Source: Vicugna pacos (lineage: Eukaryota > Chordata > Mammalia > Artiodactyla > Camelidae). Taken from it: 64,000 nucleotides of DNA. Under the pieces are notes generated by a model. It was not told the DNA's origin and ran no database searches. It was given only the letters and a program-made list of their open reading frames with translations. This document shows, piece by piece, positions 23,219 to 35,656 of this stretch; within the stretch, counting starts at the first letter, position 1, and each line of letters starts with the position of its first letter. The position numbers were made by a program, and so were the translations under genes. The stretch covers positions 17,011,001-17,075,000 of the forward strand of contig NC_132993.1 of NCBI RefSeq assembly GCF_048564905.1, given 5' to 3'.

Positions 23219-24305
23219 CAGTCATCATTCCATCAAACCAGGGCTTTGTATGTATTCTGGAGTCTCTTTTCAGATTAAAGAGAACAGAGACAGACTCACA
23301 TGTTTTAAAAAGTAGGAGAAATTAAGTACGCAGAAATTCAGCAGTCATGATTTTATCTTTGGGTTGTAAGTATAACATTTTTTAAAACACAAAATTAGTA
23401 CAAAACTCCAAAGTACTAAATGGAATAATAAAACTGTTCAACAGCCTCTTAGTGTGGGTAACTGAAGAGGCACTTTAAGAGCGCGTGGATATAATTTGGA
23501 AAGAAAACTCTAATGATTCATAAAATTACCACCATTCCCATGTAACTGAAAACAATAGAGCCTACTGCAAAATACAGGCAGAGCATTCAAATCATTTTAA
23601 TGGTTTCTCATTTTTTTCTCTTAAACTCTCCGTTCCTTTTATCACTAAGATTTTCTTTTTTTTTTTTTAATGAAAAGTGGAAAGTCCCTGCTGCCCATTT
23701 TCTTCTTTTATTGTTTCCCCTTTGTTCTAAAAATGAGGGTAAAATTAAGTGCTTAGATCACTAGAGATTTCCAGATGGTCAGACAAATGAGTACTGGGCT
23801 CCTGGGCTGGCGTGTTTCAGAGATATGGACGCACATCTCTTACTTGGTCTCCACGGCTCTCGTTCAATACAAATTTGATTTAGCTAAGCACTTTCAGTAT
23901 GTGACAACCAAATTTCTACACTGAAGGAGGGGCAAAACTGGTTTCACTGCTTAAATTAAAATGGGAAGTTTCTATGCATTATAAAGTATCCCTTTATTTT
24001 CTTGGTGTGTGTATCTAAAATAAAATATAAAACATTTATATTTATATATTTTAATGTGTGTAGATTATTCTGAAACATGACAATTTTTCTTCTTATTTGT
24101 CTCCCTTCCTGATTGTCACTTTTTCTCCAGGTTATTTTATTAACGTTATTCCTAGTTCCCTGGAGCTGTGTTATAACCTCAGGCCATTATTCGTCTTCTT
24201 TTATTCTCCTGTGCTCCTCTGGCGTTTCCGTTTTCTGTCTGAAACTCTCGACCACACAGTAAGCCTGTGGGCAAGGGCTGGGTAACAACGGAAGCTGTTT
24301 ACTTT
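23219..24305. other. Intronic sequence, nothing recognised
   Basis: AT-rich unassigned sequence with short homopolymers. Confidence 0.4.
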
Positions 24306-24309
24306 ATTA

Positions 24310-24550
24310 AATAAATACACATATATTGCTTGGGATATGCCAGGCATTATTCAAGGTGCTTTTAAAGCGATTCACTCATATAATCCCCGTAATAATTCAA
24401 CGAGGTGGACACTACCATTATCTCCACTTGACAGCTGATGACCTGAGGCACAGAGCGCTCAGGAACCAGCCCAGTGTAATACAGCTAGTGAATGGTGCAG
24501 TCAGATGCGAGGCCAGTCAGTCTGGCACCAGAGCCCTGGCTCTTACGCAG
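24310..24550 (-). repeat. MIR SINE, nearly full length
   Basis: Reverse MIR: 'gggatatgccaggcattatt', 'cactcatataatccccgtaa', 'ctgatgacctgaggcacaga', 'gtaatacagctagtgaatgg' and 'cagtctggcaccagagccct' match in order. Confidence 0.85.
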
Positions 24551-24670
24551 AGCAAGGAGCAGGAAGGAGAAAGGGAGGGGAGGTGGAAAGTAGAGGGCGA
24601 AAGAGAGAAATTAACGAGGGACTCACTGGGGATGAGGAGGATGGGGGGAAGGGCAGCCGAGGAGTAGCCA
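24551..24670 (+). repeat. Purine-rich low-complexity tract
   Basis: About 120 bases of mostly A and G, for example AAAGGGAGGGGAGGTGGAAA at 24569. Long open frames on both strands here are by-products of this composition. Confidence 0.7.
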
Positions 24671-26615
24671 TGGAGTCACTGCAGAAATCGGGACTGGGGA
24701 GCCAAGGCAGGCGTAACCAGGGGAGTGGAAGAGCTCTGCCATCTTGAAGATAAATGGCAACTGATGCGGTGTAAGACCACCAGTGACTGGAACACTGGCA
24801 GCAGCAAAAGAGAACAGTGTGAATGCTAATGTGCTGGTAAACAGCTGACAACCAGCTCTTCGGGGAGATGCAGGAGTCCCAGTTTTTAAGTTTCGCTGGT
24901 TTCTGTTTATAAATACTCCCACCATGGCTGATTTCAAGCTTCCAAAGTGGTGTCACGGAACTCAGAGTTGGGAAGAGATGCACAGTAACACATGTGGTAA
25001 TACAGTGTTTCTGCCGTCATCTATGACGGGTGCAAAAAACCAAGGACAGAGATAGTAAGAAAACGCAAAATCATCAAGAAGTGATGAGTTTGAGGATTTA
25101 TTATCTTTGCTTTTAATATTATGGAACTCACTTTTTAATAACGGCTGTATGTAAAAACCGATGCACAAAATTTCTGAAAATTTAACAGCCAGCTCTAGGG
25201 AGCTTATGGGAGCCAGCTCCCGTACATCATGGAGTATGACTATCCAAATACATCTATTCTCAAGTAAGTGGGTGCACAGTGGTCTGGAGACTTGACCTTC
25301 ACAATGTCCCAAACTGGCCACACCAGGAAATAAAGGCAGGAAGAAGGAAACAAACGAAAGTGAAAGGAGTTTATGAAAAAACGAACATCCACGCTAATCT
25401 GATGGAGAAAGAGGCCAGGTGTGAAAAAGGGAGTCTGAGAGGCTGAGCCTTATATTCTCTTACGTGCTCAAGGTCAAGGGCACCAAACAAAAGAATTCTG
25501 TGGACACTTGCCACCCATCCTCACGCCCTCTAGGCGAGGTCTCGCATCTTCAGTCTCTGTTCTACTAGACTATTTATGAGAAACAGAGGTCAAGGAGGAG
25601 TAGAGCACATTTCATGAAATAATAGGCTTTGGGCAAGCAAGAAGGATAAACTGTATAAAATGAAGATTCAGGAGCATAAGGAATACCACATAAATCTAAA
25701 AACGTCGCTGAGAAAAAATCTGCACGTAAAGCTCTGATACAGGAAAAGAAGTCAAACATCATAGGAAACTAGCACTCTTTGGAGAAAGCCAGTCTGTTTC
25801 ACTCGCAAAGATTTCCCCAGTCAAGCACAGACTATAGGACAATCATATTCAGCAAGTATTTTTTTTTTTCACTAAGTGAATTTCCATCATATCTGCTCCG
25901 TGAGGTAACTTCTTTGAAATTCTTGTCACTTGAATACAAAGTGATGCTTGTATGTGTGAGAACTGTTTTTATGGAAAACTTTCTGCCTTGTTCTTTGCTG
26001 CTCAAGATTCTAGCAATATTTGAAAATTTATGAGCTTACAAAGGAATGCACATTTAAAATTTCTGACCTCCAGCTCTTCAGATAACCTTATGAGGTACAG
26101 TACAATACAGAATTTTCTGTATAAAGCACTTATCAAATGCTTGTCGAATTGGAAGATTAGTTAGTGCACAATCCATCTCATTACTCCAAACTGCCAAATA
26201 ATGGGCTGTATTGCTAACTGACACCTGAACATATAATTATAACTGGCAACCCTACATAGCAGAGCACCTTAGGTCAAAAAATCAGCTAGCTTCCAGATCC
26301 CAAGTGGCAAACTGGGGATTGAATTGGAAGCGAGTTAACACAGTTCTCACTTTGATAATTGCTGAGAGGAAGCACAGCTACAAGCCCCAGGCTGGCTTTG
26401 GTAAAGCCAATACTGAGTTTAAGGCCCTTTCAGTTGGATTGAGTACTGTGTTTTTACCTCCCCCGGTGACCCTTACTCAAGGGAGAAGGATTTCCCACCA
26501 TAAAATTCTAGTTTAGAGAAAGGATTCTACCTTCCTGCTAGAGTTAATGTGGTGCAGCCTGGATAGAGAAGAAGAGAATAACTAAGTTTAATGAAGAAAC
26601 TTTATCAACTTCTTT
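24671..26615. other. Intronic sequence, nothing recognised
   Basis: About 1.9 kb of unassigned intron with no supported exon. Confidence 0.4.
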
Positions 26616-26711
26616 TTCTGGAACAATCATTCAGTGAATACGGTCAAGCATCTACCACAGGGAACACCATGCCAAGGAGCCAGGAACACAGAAGAGGAGG
26701 CGGGGGGTGGA

Positions 26712-26910
26712 CTAACCTTTATTAAATGCCTCCTGTGTGCTGGGGACTAGGCTAAGCAGGGCCACACGCTTCATTTCATTTAGTCTTCACAGACCTCATA
26801 TCACAGAAAAAAGAACTTCAGAAAGGTGAAGTTCCTTGCCAAAGACAACAACAGCTCTGCGGGGCCCAGAGCTGCCCGCAGACTGGTCCTATTCCGAAGC
26901 CCATGTTTTT
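26712..26910 (-). repeat. MIR SINE
   Basis: Reverse MIR: 'ctttattaaatgcctcctgt', 'gtgctggggactaggctaag', 'tcatttagtcttcacagacc', 'gaaaggtgaagttccttgcc' and 'ccgaagcccatg' follow the consensus. A short reverse L2-like piece precedes it at about 26620. Confidence 0.75.
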
Positions 26911-27002
26911 TCCATTCTAGAATATGGCAGCATACATCATGAATCCTCAGGAAGGCCTTGGCATGAGGGAGACTGCAATCTAGTTTTAAATTCCTTTGTA
27001 TT

Positions 27003-27132
27003 GTCTTTTCTTTCTTTTTCTTTCTCTTTCTCTCTCTCCCTCTCCCTGTCTTCTTAATGGAGGTACTGGGGATTGAACCCAGGACTTCGTACATGCTAAG
27101 CATGTGTTCTACCACTAAGCTATTCCCACCCC
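27003..27132 (-). mobile_element. Camelid tRNA-Ala-derived SINE with pyrimidine-rich tail
   Basis: The complement gives the tRNA head (AGCTTAGTGGTAGAAC, then GGTTCAATCCCCAGTACCTC). The tail has become an interrupted CTTT/CT microsatellite at 27005-27048. Target-site duplications are not clear. Confidence 0.88.
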
Positions 27133-27214
27133 TTGGTTTTAGGGCTTCTTGAAGAGGATACAAAAGATATATACCCAGAAATTGTGTGACTCATATGAGG
27201 GATATACAAGTGGC

Positions 27215-27345
27215 TTTTCATCACAGCCTGAGATGCTCTGGAAAGCTTTTACAGACAAGTTAGAGTCTGAGTTGGGCCTCCAGGGAAGGCAGGTAGAAAA
27301 GGTGGACCTTAACAGTATGCAGAGGTAGGAAAGAAGGGGGCTGGG
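27215..27345 (-). repeat. L2 LINE fragment
   Basis: 'ggaaagcttttacagacaag', 'agagtctgagttgggcctcc', 'agggaaggcaggtagaaaag' resemble the reverse L2 string 'ggaaggcttcctggaggagg tgacatttgagctgagtctt'. Confidence 0.55.
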
Positions 27346-28920
27346 TGTTCTGTTTTCCTCTAGTTGCCTGATGGGAGAGGCAGAGCAGAGTCTAGAGAGT
27401 AAAAGCAGAGGGAACATGGGTAAGAAAGGTGTACTTAGGGGAGAATTTACTTCTGGGTAAAGACAGCGGATTGAACATGCACATCTATTCTGTCTCCCTC
27501 CCAAAATCTCAATGAAATGACAGTAAAGGGATTATTTTTGCCAAGGAGAAGGGAAACAGGAAGGAGAAAACATAAGGAATCCAAGCTTGGAAGCTGGAAG
27601 GCAGATCAGAGAGGTAAATGTCTTAAACAGGCTCAAACTGGAATCTTATGTCAGCAGTAGAAAAAACTGAGAAGCAACCCAATCTCCAGTGCCAAGTCTG
27701 GGCAGCCCCAGGTTCGTCTGGATGAGGGGCACAGGACAGAAGTAGTGGTTAATATAAGGAAGAACTGAAAGTCTATTTAAGAAGTCGTCAGATCCGCAAT
27801 CCCTCCCCTCGCCCTGGGTAAGTGTCTCTCCTCCACTATTGTAAAAATCTGAAGGCTTATTCCCTGGAAATAGTAAAATAGAGGGTCTGTGGACTCAGAG
27901 AGGGGATGAACAATTAAGGATGGGGAAAAAACAGAAGAATTATGTGAATTTATGCCAACTGGATGGCAAGAACCCCCAGTTCTCTTCTGTCCTCTTCCCG
28001 GATTTGGTTTCTTGGATGCCGGCAGTGAGGCCTTCAATCTCCAGACAACAGATCAAAGACCTAAAGATACTGACGTTGGAGGTTTCCCAAACAAATGGCC
28101 CTGTCCAAGCTTCACGGTTCTATGACCCCAGCCCAAGGCAGGAAGTGAGATTCGAAGAATAAAGAAAAGCTAAAGAGCTTTTACCCTCTTATATCTGAAG
28201 AATTAGAAAGGCTCTCTTTCAACCAAACTCCATCTAGAACTATTATTCAAGAGAGTTCATAAAGTATTTTAATTTACTAATAAAGGAAAGTTCTTGTTTT
28301 TTACTTTCTGTGTTCCTGGCAATTATTTGATTACCAAATTGATGAAATAAGCTCAAATTCATGCTGGTTTAAATGTGAAGGCCATTAGCACACAGGCTTT
28401 AAAGGGCCCTGGGAACCCTACAGTCAGATAACATACAGAGTGCGGTGCACAAGTTATAATCTGCCTTTAATTAAGTTAATCAATACACATTTCCCCAGGA
28501 CCTACTGAAAGGACCTGGTCTCTTTTAATATGCACACCCACCTCGGAGGCTTCTCAAAATTAGTCTTTGGCAGGTTTAAGTAAGTGATTAGAGTTTTCCA
28601 CTGTTATCCTACGGGCCACACCATGTATCACATTTAAGTGAATGTGGCAGGATAATCTTCTGAGAGACTATCTTCTGTTCTAACTGCCACAGGAGACTTG
28701 GCAGCGGTGAGGGTGGGGCATTCTAAAGGTATTTTTCTCCTTTTCTGCTCCCACTTGTAAAGAAAAACCAAGTCTTTGGTTCCCCAGGAAAGGGTTAACA
28801 GCTTCCTTCTGCCTCAAGGAATTCCCCCAAAAATCCACCACCCAGGTCTCTGGGAAAGGGACGTGGAGGCCTCAGAGGCAAGGGTCGGAGGCCCTGAGTG
28901 CTTTGGAAGGACTGGGACAG
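27346..28920. other. Intronic sequence, nothing recognised
   Basis: About 1.6 kb. A TTTAATTAAGTTAATCAATA string near 28466 contains a POU/HNF1-like half-palindrome, noted only as composition. Confidence 0.35.
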
Positions 28921-28924
28921 TGGT

Positions 28925-29190
28925 AGTAAAGATAACAACATCGAACTTCCACTGAAGGCTGCCCAGCACAGTAGAAAGTTGACACTAACAGGTAAGTTAG
29001 AAATTTACAGGTTCATTTACTTAATCCTGTAACCACCCTATGACAAAGGTACTGTTATGGCCATTTAATAAAGGAGAAAACTGTGAGACACACAGAGGGA
29101 AGAAGATGTACTCAAGGCCACAGAGCTAATAAGTGGCAGAACCAGGACTCAAACCTGAGCAGTCTGGCTAAGGACCCACTGATTTCATCT
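28925..29190 (-). repeat. MIR SINE
   Basis: Reverse MIR: 'taaccaccctatgacaaagg', 'taataaaggagaaaactgtg', 'aaggccacagagctaataag', 'tggcagaaccaggactcaaa', 'cctgagcagtctggctaagg'. The 3' half is well preserved. Confidence 0.85.
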
Positions 29191-29765
29191 CTCACAGTGG
29201 AGCCCTGGAGTCTGGGGATGCCTGGGCTGAGGGGCTATTGTTCCTGTAAGTGGTGGAACCTGCTACTATATGCAGTGCCCTGGCAGGCGACAGCACCACT
29301 GACCTTGAGAGCCCAGGACAAGGTCCAGTAGCTGAATTTAGTTGGCACAGGTGGACAGACTGCAGGGCACAGAAGAGCCATATGTTTTCAAATCAACTAT
29401 AGGAGCTTGCAAATGAGCCACTCAGCAAAGACTAGGATGGACAGCACCCACTTCCATAGACATAGCATGCACATTTCTCTCTTCATTACAGAAAGCTGCA
29501 CCAATTCTTGCAAAGCTCTAAAATTCAAAGCTTCAGAGCACACAAGGGCTCTTAGGTCTCAAGATGAATCAAAATGAACTCTACTCTGGAACAGAGAAAG
29601 AAGATAAATAATTAAGTTGGAAGGTACTCATCAGAGCTGAGACTTAGTGGAAGAAGAAAGTAGCAATGCCTCAAATGAACCAACCCCCCTGCCCAGGCTG
29701 CAGGCCCCCATACCTTCTCATCAGAGATGGTACCAGCACGGCTGTTCCAGTTGGCAGCACCTCTT
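29191..29765. other. Intronic sequence, nothing recognised
   Basis: No landmark seen. Confidence 0.4.
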
Positions 29766-29769
29766 GCCT

Positions 29770-30105
29770 ACTTCACCCATCTTCTACAGCTGCACTGAGC
29801 CATACACCCCAGCCACCTGTTCCCAATACCTGAAATGTCCATCTCTTCTTTCTCTGCTTGGTACTCTCCTAACCCAAACTGCCAAGTTCAAATGTGAGCC
29901 TTCTCTGCAAAGCCTCTTCTGACTTTTTCTGAATTGGTCATTCATTCCTCTGTGCTCCCACAGTGCTCTGGGCAAATCATGACTCTAGAATTACTTGTAT
30001 GCCTGTCTCCCAACCATTTCAATGAAACTAGACCCTGAGTGACATGAGGCTCTGCATATACTGTGTGGCTAGTCAGTTTCTGGCACTCACCAAGTAAATG
30101 CCCGA
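29770..30105 (+). repeat. L2 LINE 3' end
   Basis: Sense L2: 'gccaagttcaaatgtgagcc', 'tgcaaagcctcttctgactt', 'cctctgtgctcccacagtgc', 'cttgtatgcctgtctcccaa', 'ctgagtgacatgaggctctg', 'gtcagtttctggcactcacc' follow the consensus closely to near its end. Confidence 0.85.
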
Positions 30106-30107
30106 GA

Positions 30108-30295
30108 GAGGCAGTAGAGTTAGAAGCGAGAGTTACAAAGACTGGGATTTGTGGTGGCCAGTGGCTTGTTCTGTGACCTCAAGAAGTCTCTCAGTTTCTC
30201 TCAACCTCATCGTTGTTGCAAAGATTAAACGAGATCTTATCTATGAAAAGCATTGCTCAATTGTCCCTTCTTCATAAATGTTAGTATAATGAACA
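30108..30295 (+). repeat. MIR SINE
   Basis: Sense MIR: 'gcagtagagttagaagcgag', 'gttctgtgacctcaagaagt', 'ctctcagtttctctcaacct', 'gttgcaaagattaaacgaga', 'gaaaagcattgctcaattgt'. Directly abuts the L2 end. Confidence 0.7.
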
Positions 30296-30353
30296 TAAGC
30301 TTCCTGAGAAAATATTGAGAAATTAATATATTCTTTATTAAGAAAATATGTAT

Positions 30354-30491
30354 TGAGGGGGAGGATATACCTCCATGGTAGAGTGTGTGCCTAGCATTGA
30401 CAAGGTCCTGGGTTCCATCCCCAGTGCAGCCATTAAAAAAAATTAATAAAAAATACATAAACCTGATTACCTCCTCCCACCAAAAAAAAAG
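30354..30491 (+). mobile_element. Camelid tRNA-Ala-derived SINE
   Basis: Head 'ggggaggatatacctccatgg' with box A altered, box B region 'gtcctgggttccatccccag', then 'cattaaaaaaaattaataaa' and the family-specific 'aacctgattacctcctccca'. AAGAAAATATG at 30340-30350 recurs at 30492-30502, a target-site duplication (14 bases if one mismatch is allowed). Confidence 0.92.
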
Positions 30492-30502
30492 AAGAAAATA
30501 TG

Positions 30503-31805
30503 CATAGCAAAATAGATGTCTCCAAGTTCATAATGACTGGTCATTAATGGAGGCATTGTAATGCAGCAACTAACTAGGATACAAGCATTTCTATAGAGGA
30601 ATGAATAAAAATAAACATAAAAATGCAAAACATGGGAATATAATCTGGTTCAATTATATGTTAGGAGTATTAACATAATTTAAAAGAACTGCTTATACAC
30701 TCAATTTATATATATTTCCAACTAAACTACATGAGAGGACTTGAGGTTTTCATCATAAACAAACTACACTTATGTTTTCATCTACTTGTTTCAATGCATT
30801 GCCAATCAATTTCTTACTCTTCATTTCTACAGGAATAAGGTTTCCATTGTTTTTCTTAAGGGAATGAAAACAAGAAAGTCACTAAAAATAAAAATCATCT
30901 TAAATCTGGGCAAATAAAATGAATCAAAATAATAACTCTGTCCCATGAAATTTATCTCAGAAAAATGTTTAAGTATTATATAATGAGAAACATCTTTCAA
31001 ATTACATACATAATTATCCTTCACTATTTACTTTCATTTCTCAGACAAAGTTTCTCAAAATCCTAATTCTAACAGGTGGTTTACTTATTTCAAAATAATA
31101 TTTAATTAAAGTCCCATACAATCATATACTTTATATAATTTCTCGCACTCCCATCTCTGATGCTTTTTAAAAAACATATTCACACATTTCTGCTCTTTAG
31201 AGAAGACACTACAGATCTTAATGTAGCCCCGTAATGACTCATTACAAATTAATGATCCACCATTATTGATATCAACCTTTCTGTTTAGTAATAAAGTCAT
31301 GCCCTTAAAGGCTAGTACGGCAGGTAAAGCAGTTTGCACCCCAGTTAAATGGCTCCAAACCAGCATGTCATTTTATGATTTTATAAACTTTTTCTTCTAG
31401 AGACTGGCAGCTATTAAAACTCAATACTCTGAATAGAAAATAGCAGATTCTTACTGTTGTCAGTTTCTGTAATTGCTAAGTAGCTGCTTCTTAAAATAAT
31501 GTCAACCAGAAAAATCAGACAAACTTTTCTAGCGTAAGTGAGCTTTAACTAAGGGCCTGTGGGAAAAGCACATGGGCTTTGGTACCTTACTTTATTATAA
31601 CAGGTATTTATGTAACTCAGAAGCTCTCAAATTTGCTTATATGAACTGACTTTTCGTACTTAATTTTCTTAATCAAGCAGGAACTTAGAGGAAATAAAAA
31701 GAAAGAGCATCACTGTCCTCTCCAACGACCAGTCAGGTGTGCAAAAAGGACTACAAATACTTTGAGGAATGAGACAGGATTTATGACATGGATATATTTT
31801 TCATA
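30503..31805. other. AT-rich intronic sequence, nothing recognised
   Basis: About 1.3 kb with no landmarks. Confidence 0.4.
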
Positions 31806-31809
31806 TACT

Positions 31810-31955
31810 TGTGTTAAAGTTTCTTGAAAGCAAAGCCTCGTCCTATCCGTGTTCTGTTTTGTTTTGTTTGTCTATCTCAGAGCACCAGCACTGTGCCCTG
31901 TATACAGTTAGCAACCAACTATTATTTACTTCTTGAAATAAACAGAGGTAAGAGG
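31810..31955 (+). repeat. L2 LINE 3' end, short
   Basis: 'cttgaaagcaaagcctcgtc', 'gtctatctcagagcaccagc' and 'actgtgccctgtatacagtt' match the final part of L2 ('gagggcagggactgtgtc... ccccagcacctagcacagtgcc'). Confidence 0.6.
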
Positions 31956-32605
31956 GAAAGAGCCTTGGGTAATTCATCAAAGGCACCAACTGCCTCCAGT
32001 GAGGATGAGAACACACGTGGGTACACTTCCCTATCAGGACACAGAACGGGGAAGGAGGAGTCCAACAACAGTGTAACTGGACCGAGCAGTCAGTGCTGGA
32101 GATGATGAGTGCTCAGGGAGGACCTCTCCCTCCACTGTCCCCAGACCATCAAGTATCATTATGGCGAATGGGGACTAGCGGTCCATGCCTTGGGTTTCTG
32201 CTTTCAGGGCTCCGACCACCTAGCCCTACTCCTGGATTTCCACTTCTTCCCATGTCACGTTACTAGATCTAAATACACCATGGCATGACAACGTTTGTAT
32301 TTCCTCATCTGATATGTATAATTTACTTGCAAAATCCAAGATTTTACTGACAGGAAATTTATCTCTTGTTCTATAATCATCTATACTAACCAAATCCCTC
32401 TGCTTTTTCTAATTTGAGTACAAATGGCTTAAAGGCCAGAAGAAAAGGATTTGATGATTTACTGCTTCCCAATATGCCATGGATGGATATTTGGCAAGTT
32501 ACTAAATACTCATATTTGTAGGAAAAGTTTGAGAGCCAGTAGAATTACCCACTAATTCCTATCAACTTCCGTAAATTAACAAAACCCCTTAAAACCTTCC
32601 AGATC
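31956..32605. other. Intronic sequence, nothing recognised
   Basis: No family recognised. Confidence 0.4.
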
Positions 32606-32609
32606 CAGA

Positions 32610-32815
32610 AGCGGCAGTATAGTGGAGTGAGAAGAATATGGAATCAGGGTTAGAATATCCGGATATTAGACCTTGATCTACCACTTACTAGCTGTCCTAT
32701 GTTACCTAAGTCATAAGTTTCCTTCTCTATAAAATGGAAGAAATAACCTACTTCGCAAGCTTGTTGAGCACATGATTCCAAGGCCCTAGGTAAATGCGAT
32801 CCAAATATTCACTCA
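32610..32815 (+). repeat. MIR SINE, tRNA head retained
   Basis: Sense MIR beginning 'gcggcagtatagtggagtga', then 'ctaccacttactagctgtcc', 'tcataagtttccttctctat', 'aaaatggaagaaataaccta' and 'gccctaggtaaatgcg'. The order and spacing match the consensus. Confidence 0.85.
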
Positions 32816-33285
32816 TCTCATCAATTTCCACACAGAAATCAGTGGACCTAGTCAAATCAAGTTTCAGGAACCCATGAAAAAATAACCACAGTGGCTACAC
32901 AATGCTCTCCAGCATTTCATTACAGCTATTTATGTGAAGTTGTCATCAGAGATTTTACAGCAGAGATGGTCCTCATCATCCAAAGAACTGATGATGCTGA
33001 CAGGAGTAAGTCTGGGGCACGGAGAAAAGAAATTCCAGAATCAACAAGATATAGTTATTGCTACAAACACCATACTAAACACACACAGGTGGGAAAAAAA
33101 ACAATGGCCACCTTGTGCCTCTTGTGAAATCTGTTTACTCATAAAGCTCTGTTTGATCAGTAGATTCCAGTAGAACTGTTAATTGTCACAACTCTCAGTC
33201 ACTCGTACAGAGCTTCATCGTTGGGAGTTTTTCCACAAACAGAAAGTCATCCCAAACTAGATGGGATCCTCTTATACAGCATTTA
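32816..33285. other. Intronic sequence, nothing recognised
   Basis: No landmark seen. Confidence 0.4.
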
Positions 33286-33289
33286 TTTT

Positions 33290-34800
33290 CTTGGCGAAAT
33301 GTTTAAAGGAAATATAACACAAACAGAAAAGTGCATTAATCACAAGCATAGAGCTCAATACATTTTTACAAAGTTAATTCATCCATAACCACCACCTAAT
33401 CAAGATGAGAGCATTGTCAACATTCCAGATGCTTCCGTTATTCACTGCCCTGGCCCAAAGGTAACAAGTGTCCTGAAGTCTCTGCCTTTGATTCTTTTGA
33501 CTTGTTTTTGAACTTTATGTAAGGAAATAACATAATATATATACTTCTGTATCAGTTTTTTTGGCTCAATATTATGTCTGTGAGATTCATCCATGTTGTG
33601 GCATTTAGCCAGTGTCTGTTCTTTTTCATTGCATTATAGTATTCCATTAAAGAAACATACCAAAACATAGGAAACAAACTGTAGTTACCAGGGGACAAAG
33701 AGGGTGGGAGGAATAGATTAGGAGTTTGAGATTAACATACACATATTACTATATATAAAATAGATGAACAACAAGGACCTACTGTATAGCACAGGGAACT
33801 ATATTCAATTTCTTATAACAAGCTGTAATGGAAAAGCATCTGAAAAAAAAATATGTATGTATATGCATAACTGAATCACTTTGCTATATACCCAAAACTA
33901 ACATTGTGAATTGACTAGACTTCAATAAAAATAAGAATTAAAATACAAAAGAAACATACTATAAGTTATTTATCTGTTCTATTGTATATAGACATTGAGT
34001 TGTTTCCAGTTTGGCTATGAACAGTCTAGTCCACACCTTTTGGTGAACATATGTACATAATTTTATTGGGTTTATACCTCAGAGTGGAATCGTTAGGCAA
34101 CAGGATATTCGCACTATCATCTTTCACAGGTACTGCCAAAGGGTTTCTGAGGTAGTTAAGCCAATTTGCACTCCTACTAGTGTGTGAGAATTCTAGTTCT
34201 TCCGTCCTTATTGTGCTCAGTGTGACAGTCTTTTTTAAGTCATTTTGTTAGACGGGTAGTGGGATCTCAAATGGTATTTATATGTCCCATGAGACTAATG
34301 ATGCTAAATATTTTTTCACATGTTTATTGGAAAGGTGTATTTTCGTAAGTGCCGATCCAAGTCTTCTGCCCATTTTTTTCCCAGTTGTCTTTGTCTTACT
34401 AGTTTGTATAAGTTCTATATATATTCTGGACTATATCTTTTGTTGGAAGTGTGTAGTACAAATATCTTCTCTCACTCTATGCTTTACCTTTTTACTCCCT
34501 TAAAGGTGTATTCTGATGAACAGATGATCTTAAAGAAGCTCAAATTATCCATCTTTTATCACTATGCTTTTTACATCTTGTTTAATAAATCTCTGCCTAA
34601 GTCATGAAGATATTCTCCTACAAAAGCCTTATATTAAAATTCCAGTTGGATATCTAGTTGATCCAACACCAACTACTGAAAGGTTTGCCCTCCCTCCACA
34701 GCCCTGCTTTAGCACTTTTGTCATAAATCAGGTGCTGGTCTGTTTTTGACCCTCTATTCTGCTTCACTGATTTGTCTTTAATGTAAAAAACTGTGCTGAC
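33290..34800 (-). mobile_element. Old L1M 3' region, split by a younger L1
   Basis: Antisense L1 3' part. Landmarks left to right: 'gagcattgtcaacattccag', 'gagattcatccatgttgtgg', 'cattatagtattccatt', then after the insertion 'gagttgtttccagtttggct', 'cctcagagtggaatcgttag', 'gcactcctactagtgtgtga', 'tgttagacgggtagtgggat', 'ttctgcccatttttttccca', 'agttctatatatattctgga', 'ctctgcctaagtcatgaaga' and 'gttggatatctagttgatcc'. Old and not coding. Confidence 0.9.
33661..33947 (+). mobile_element. 5'-truncated L1 nested in the older L1M
   Basis: Sense L1 tail: 'ctgtagttaccaggggacaa', 'aacaaggacctactgtatag', 'cacagggaactatattcaat', 'ctgaatcactttgctatata', 'tagacttcaataaaaataag', then an A-rich end. The 12-base string AAAGAAACATAC flanks it at 33649-33660 and 33948-33959, an exact target-site duplication. 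Confidence 0.93.
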
Positions 34801-35650
34801 CTTCTCCCGGTAGGGTTTGTACTCTCAAATATTCATCAACAAAGAAAATACTTAATGAGCCAAAGGTACTATGAATTCAGTAATGCTTACAGATCATATT
34901 ATAGTGTAGCTGTCATTGTAGCTTTTATCTATATTGACAAATAGTACATTTATGTATGAGATCTAATTATTCAGATTCATGATCCTTGCAAAAACCCACA
35001 AACCCTCAGCCTGTTAACTGCTGCTTTGGAAGTTAATTTTTAAAAACTTTTACTCATATATTTCTGCCCTAAATAACTTCTCCCCATTAACATAAATCTG
35101 TCATCACTACCAAATGGAAAAAGAAACATACCTGTTATGAATGTATGTGTGTGTGTGTATGTATGTAATTATCTTTAGTTTAAAAAACAACCTTGGTTTC
35201 TTGTACAGATCCTTGAAAATCTTAGGAGCAGCCAACAGTTTCACAGCTGAAAGCAATGATTTAGTTTACCTAAAGGCCATCTTTTGTGCTGTAACTAGTA
35301 TTTCAGTTAATCAATCAATTGATCAACCCAAGAAATAAAATGCCTTAGTTAATGAAGCCTCCAGGAATAAAGCTCTTTTTAATGAAGCAAGACAAAGAGA
35401 AAAAAAGAATAAAGAAAACCAAAGATATGGATCCCGTGGGCCAGTGTTAGTGTGTGCCTATGGCTTTATCGAGACGTTTCTAAAGCTATGCACAGGAACA
35501 ACAGCTGATCAAGCACCCTGCTTCGTGACTTTTTATTTGCAATCACCAAAAGAAAATGGGTCTGATCTCCGAATTGTGAAAGTATCCCTCTGACATTACC
35601 AACTTTGCCTTTTTCACCCTTCATTATCTTGATATGCGAGCTACCTCCCT
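34801..35650. other. Intronic sequence with one (TG)n
   Basis: Unassigned apart from a short ATGTATGTGTGTGTGTGTAT repeat at 35141-35169. Confidence 0.45.
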
Positions 35651-35656
35651 CCAAAC

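Noticed and set aside
24543-24983. 146-codon open frame on the minus strand
   Set aside because: It is the complement of a purine-rich low-complexity tract plus unassigned intron. The protein is Pro/Ser/Leu-rich by composition only.
24962-25321. 119-codon open frame on the minus strand
   Set aside because: No domain recognised and no acceptor or donor at sensible positions.
30354-30430. tRNA-like sequence on the plus strand
   Set aside because: It has tRNA-Ala-like boxes but is followed by the SINE body and tail and flanked by target-site duplications, so it is a SINE head and not a tRNA gene. The same applies to the heads at 18418, 27003 and 58319.
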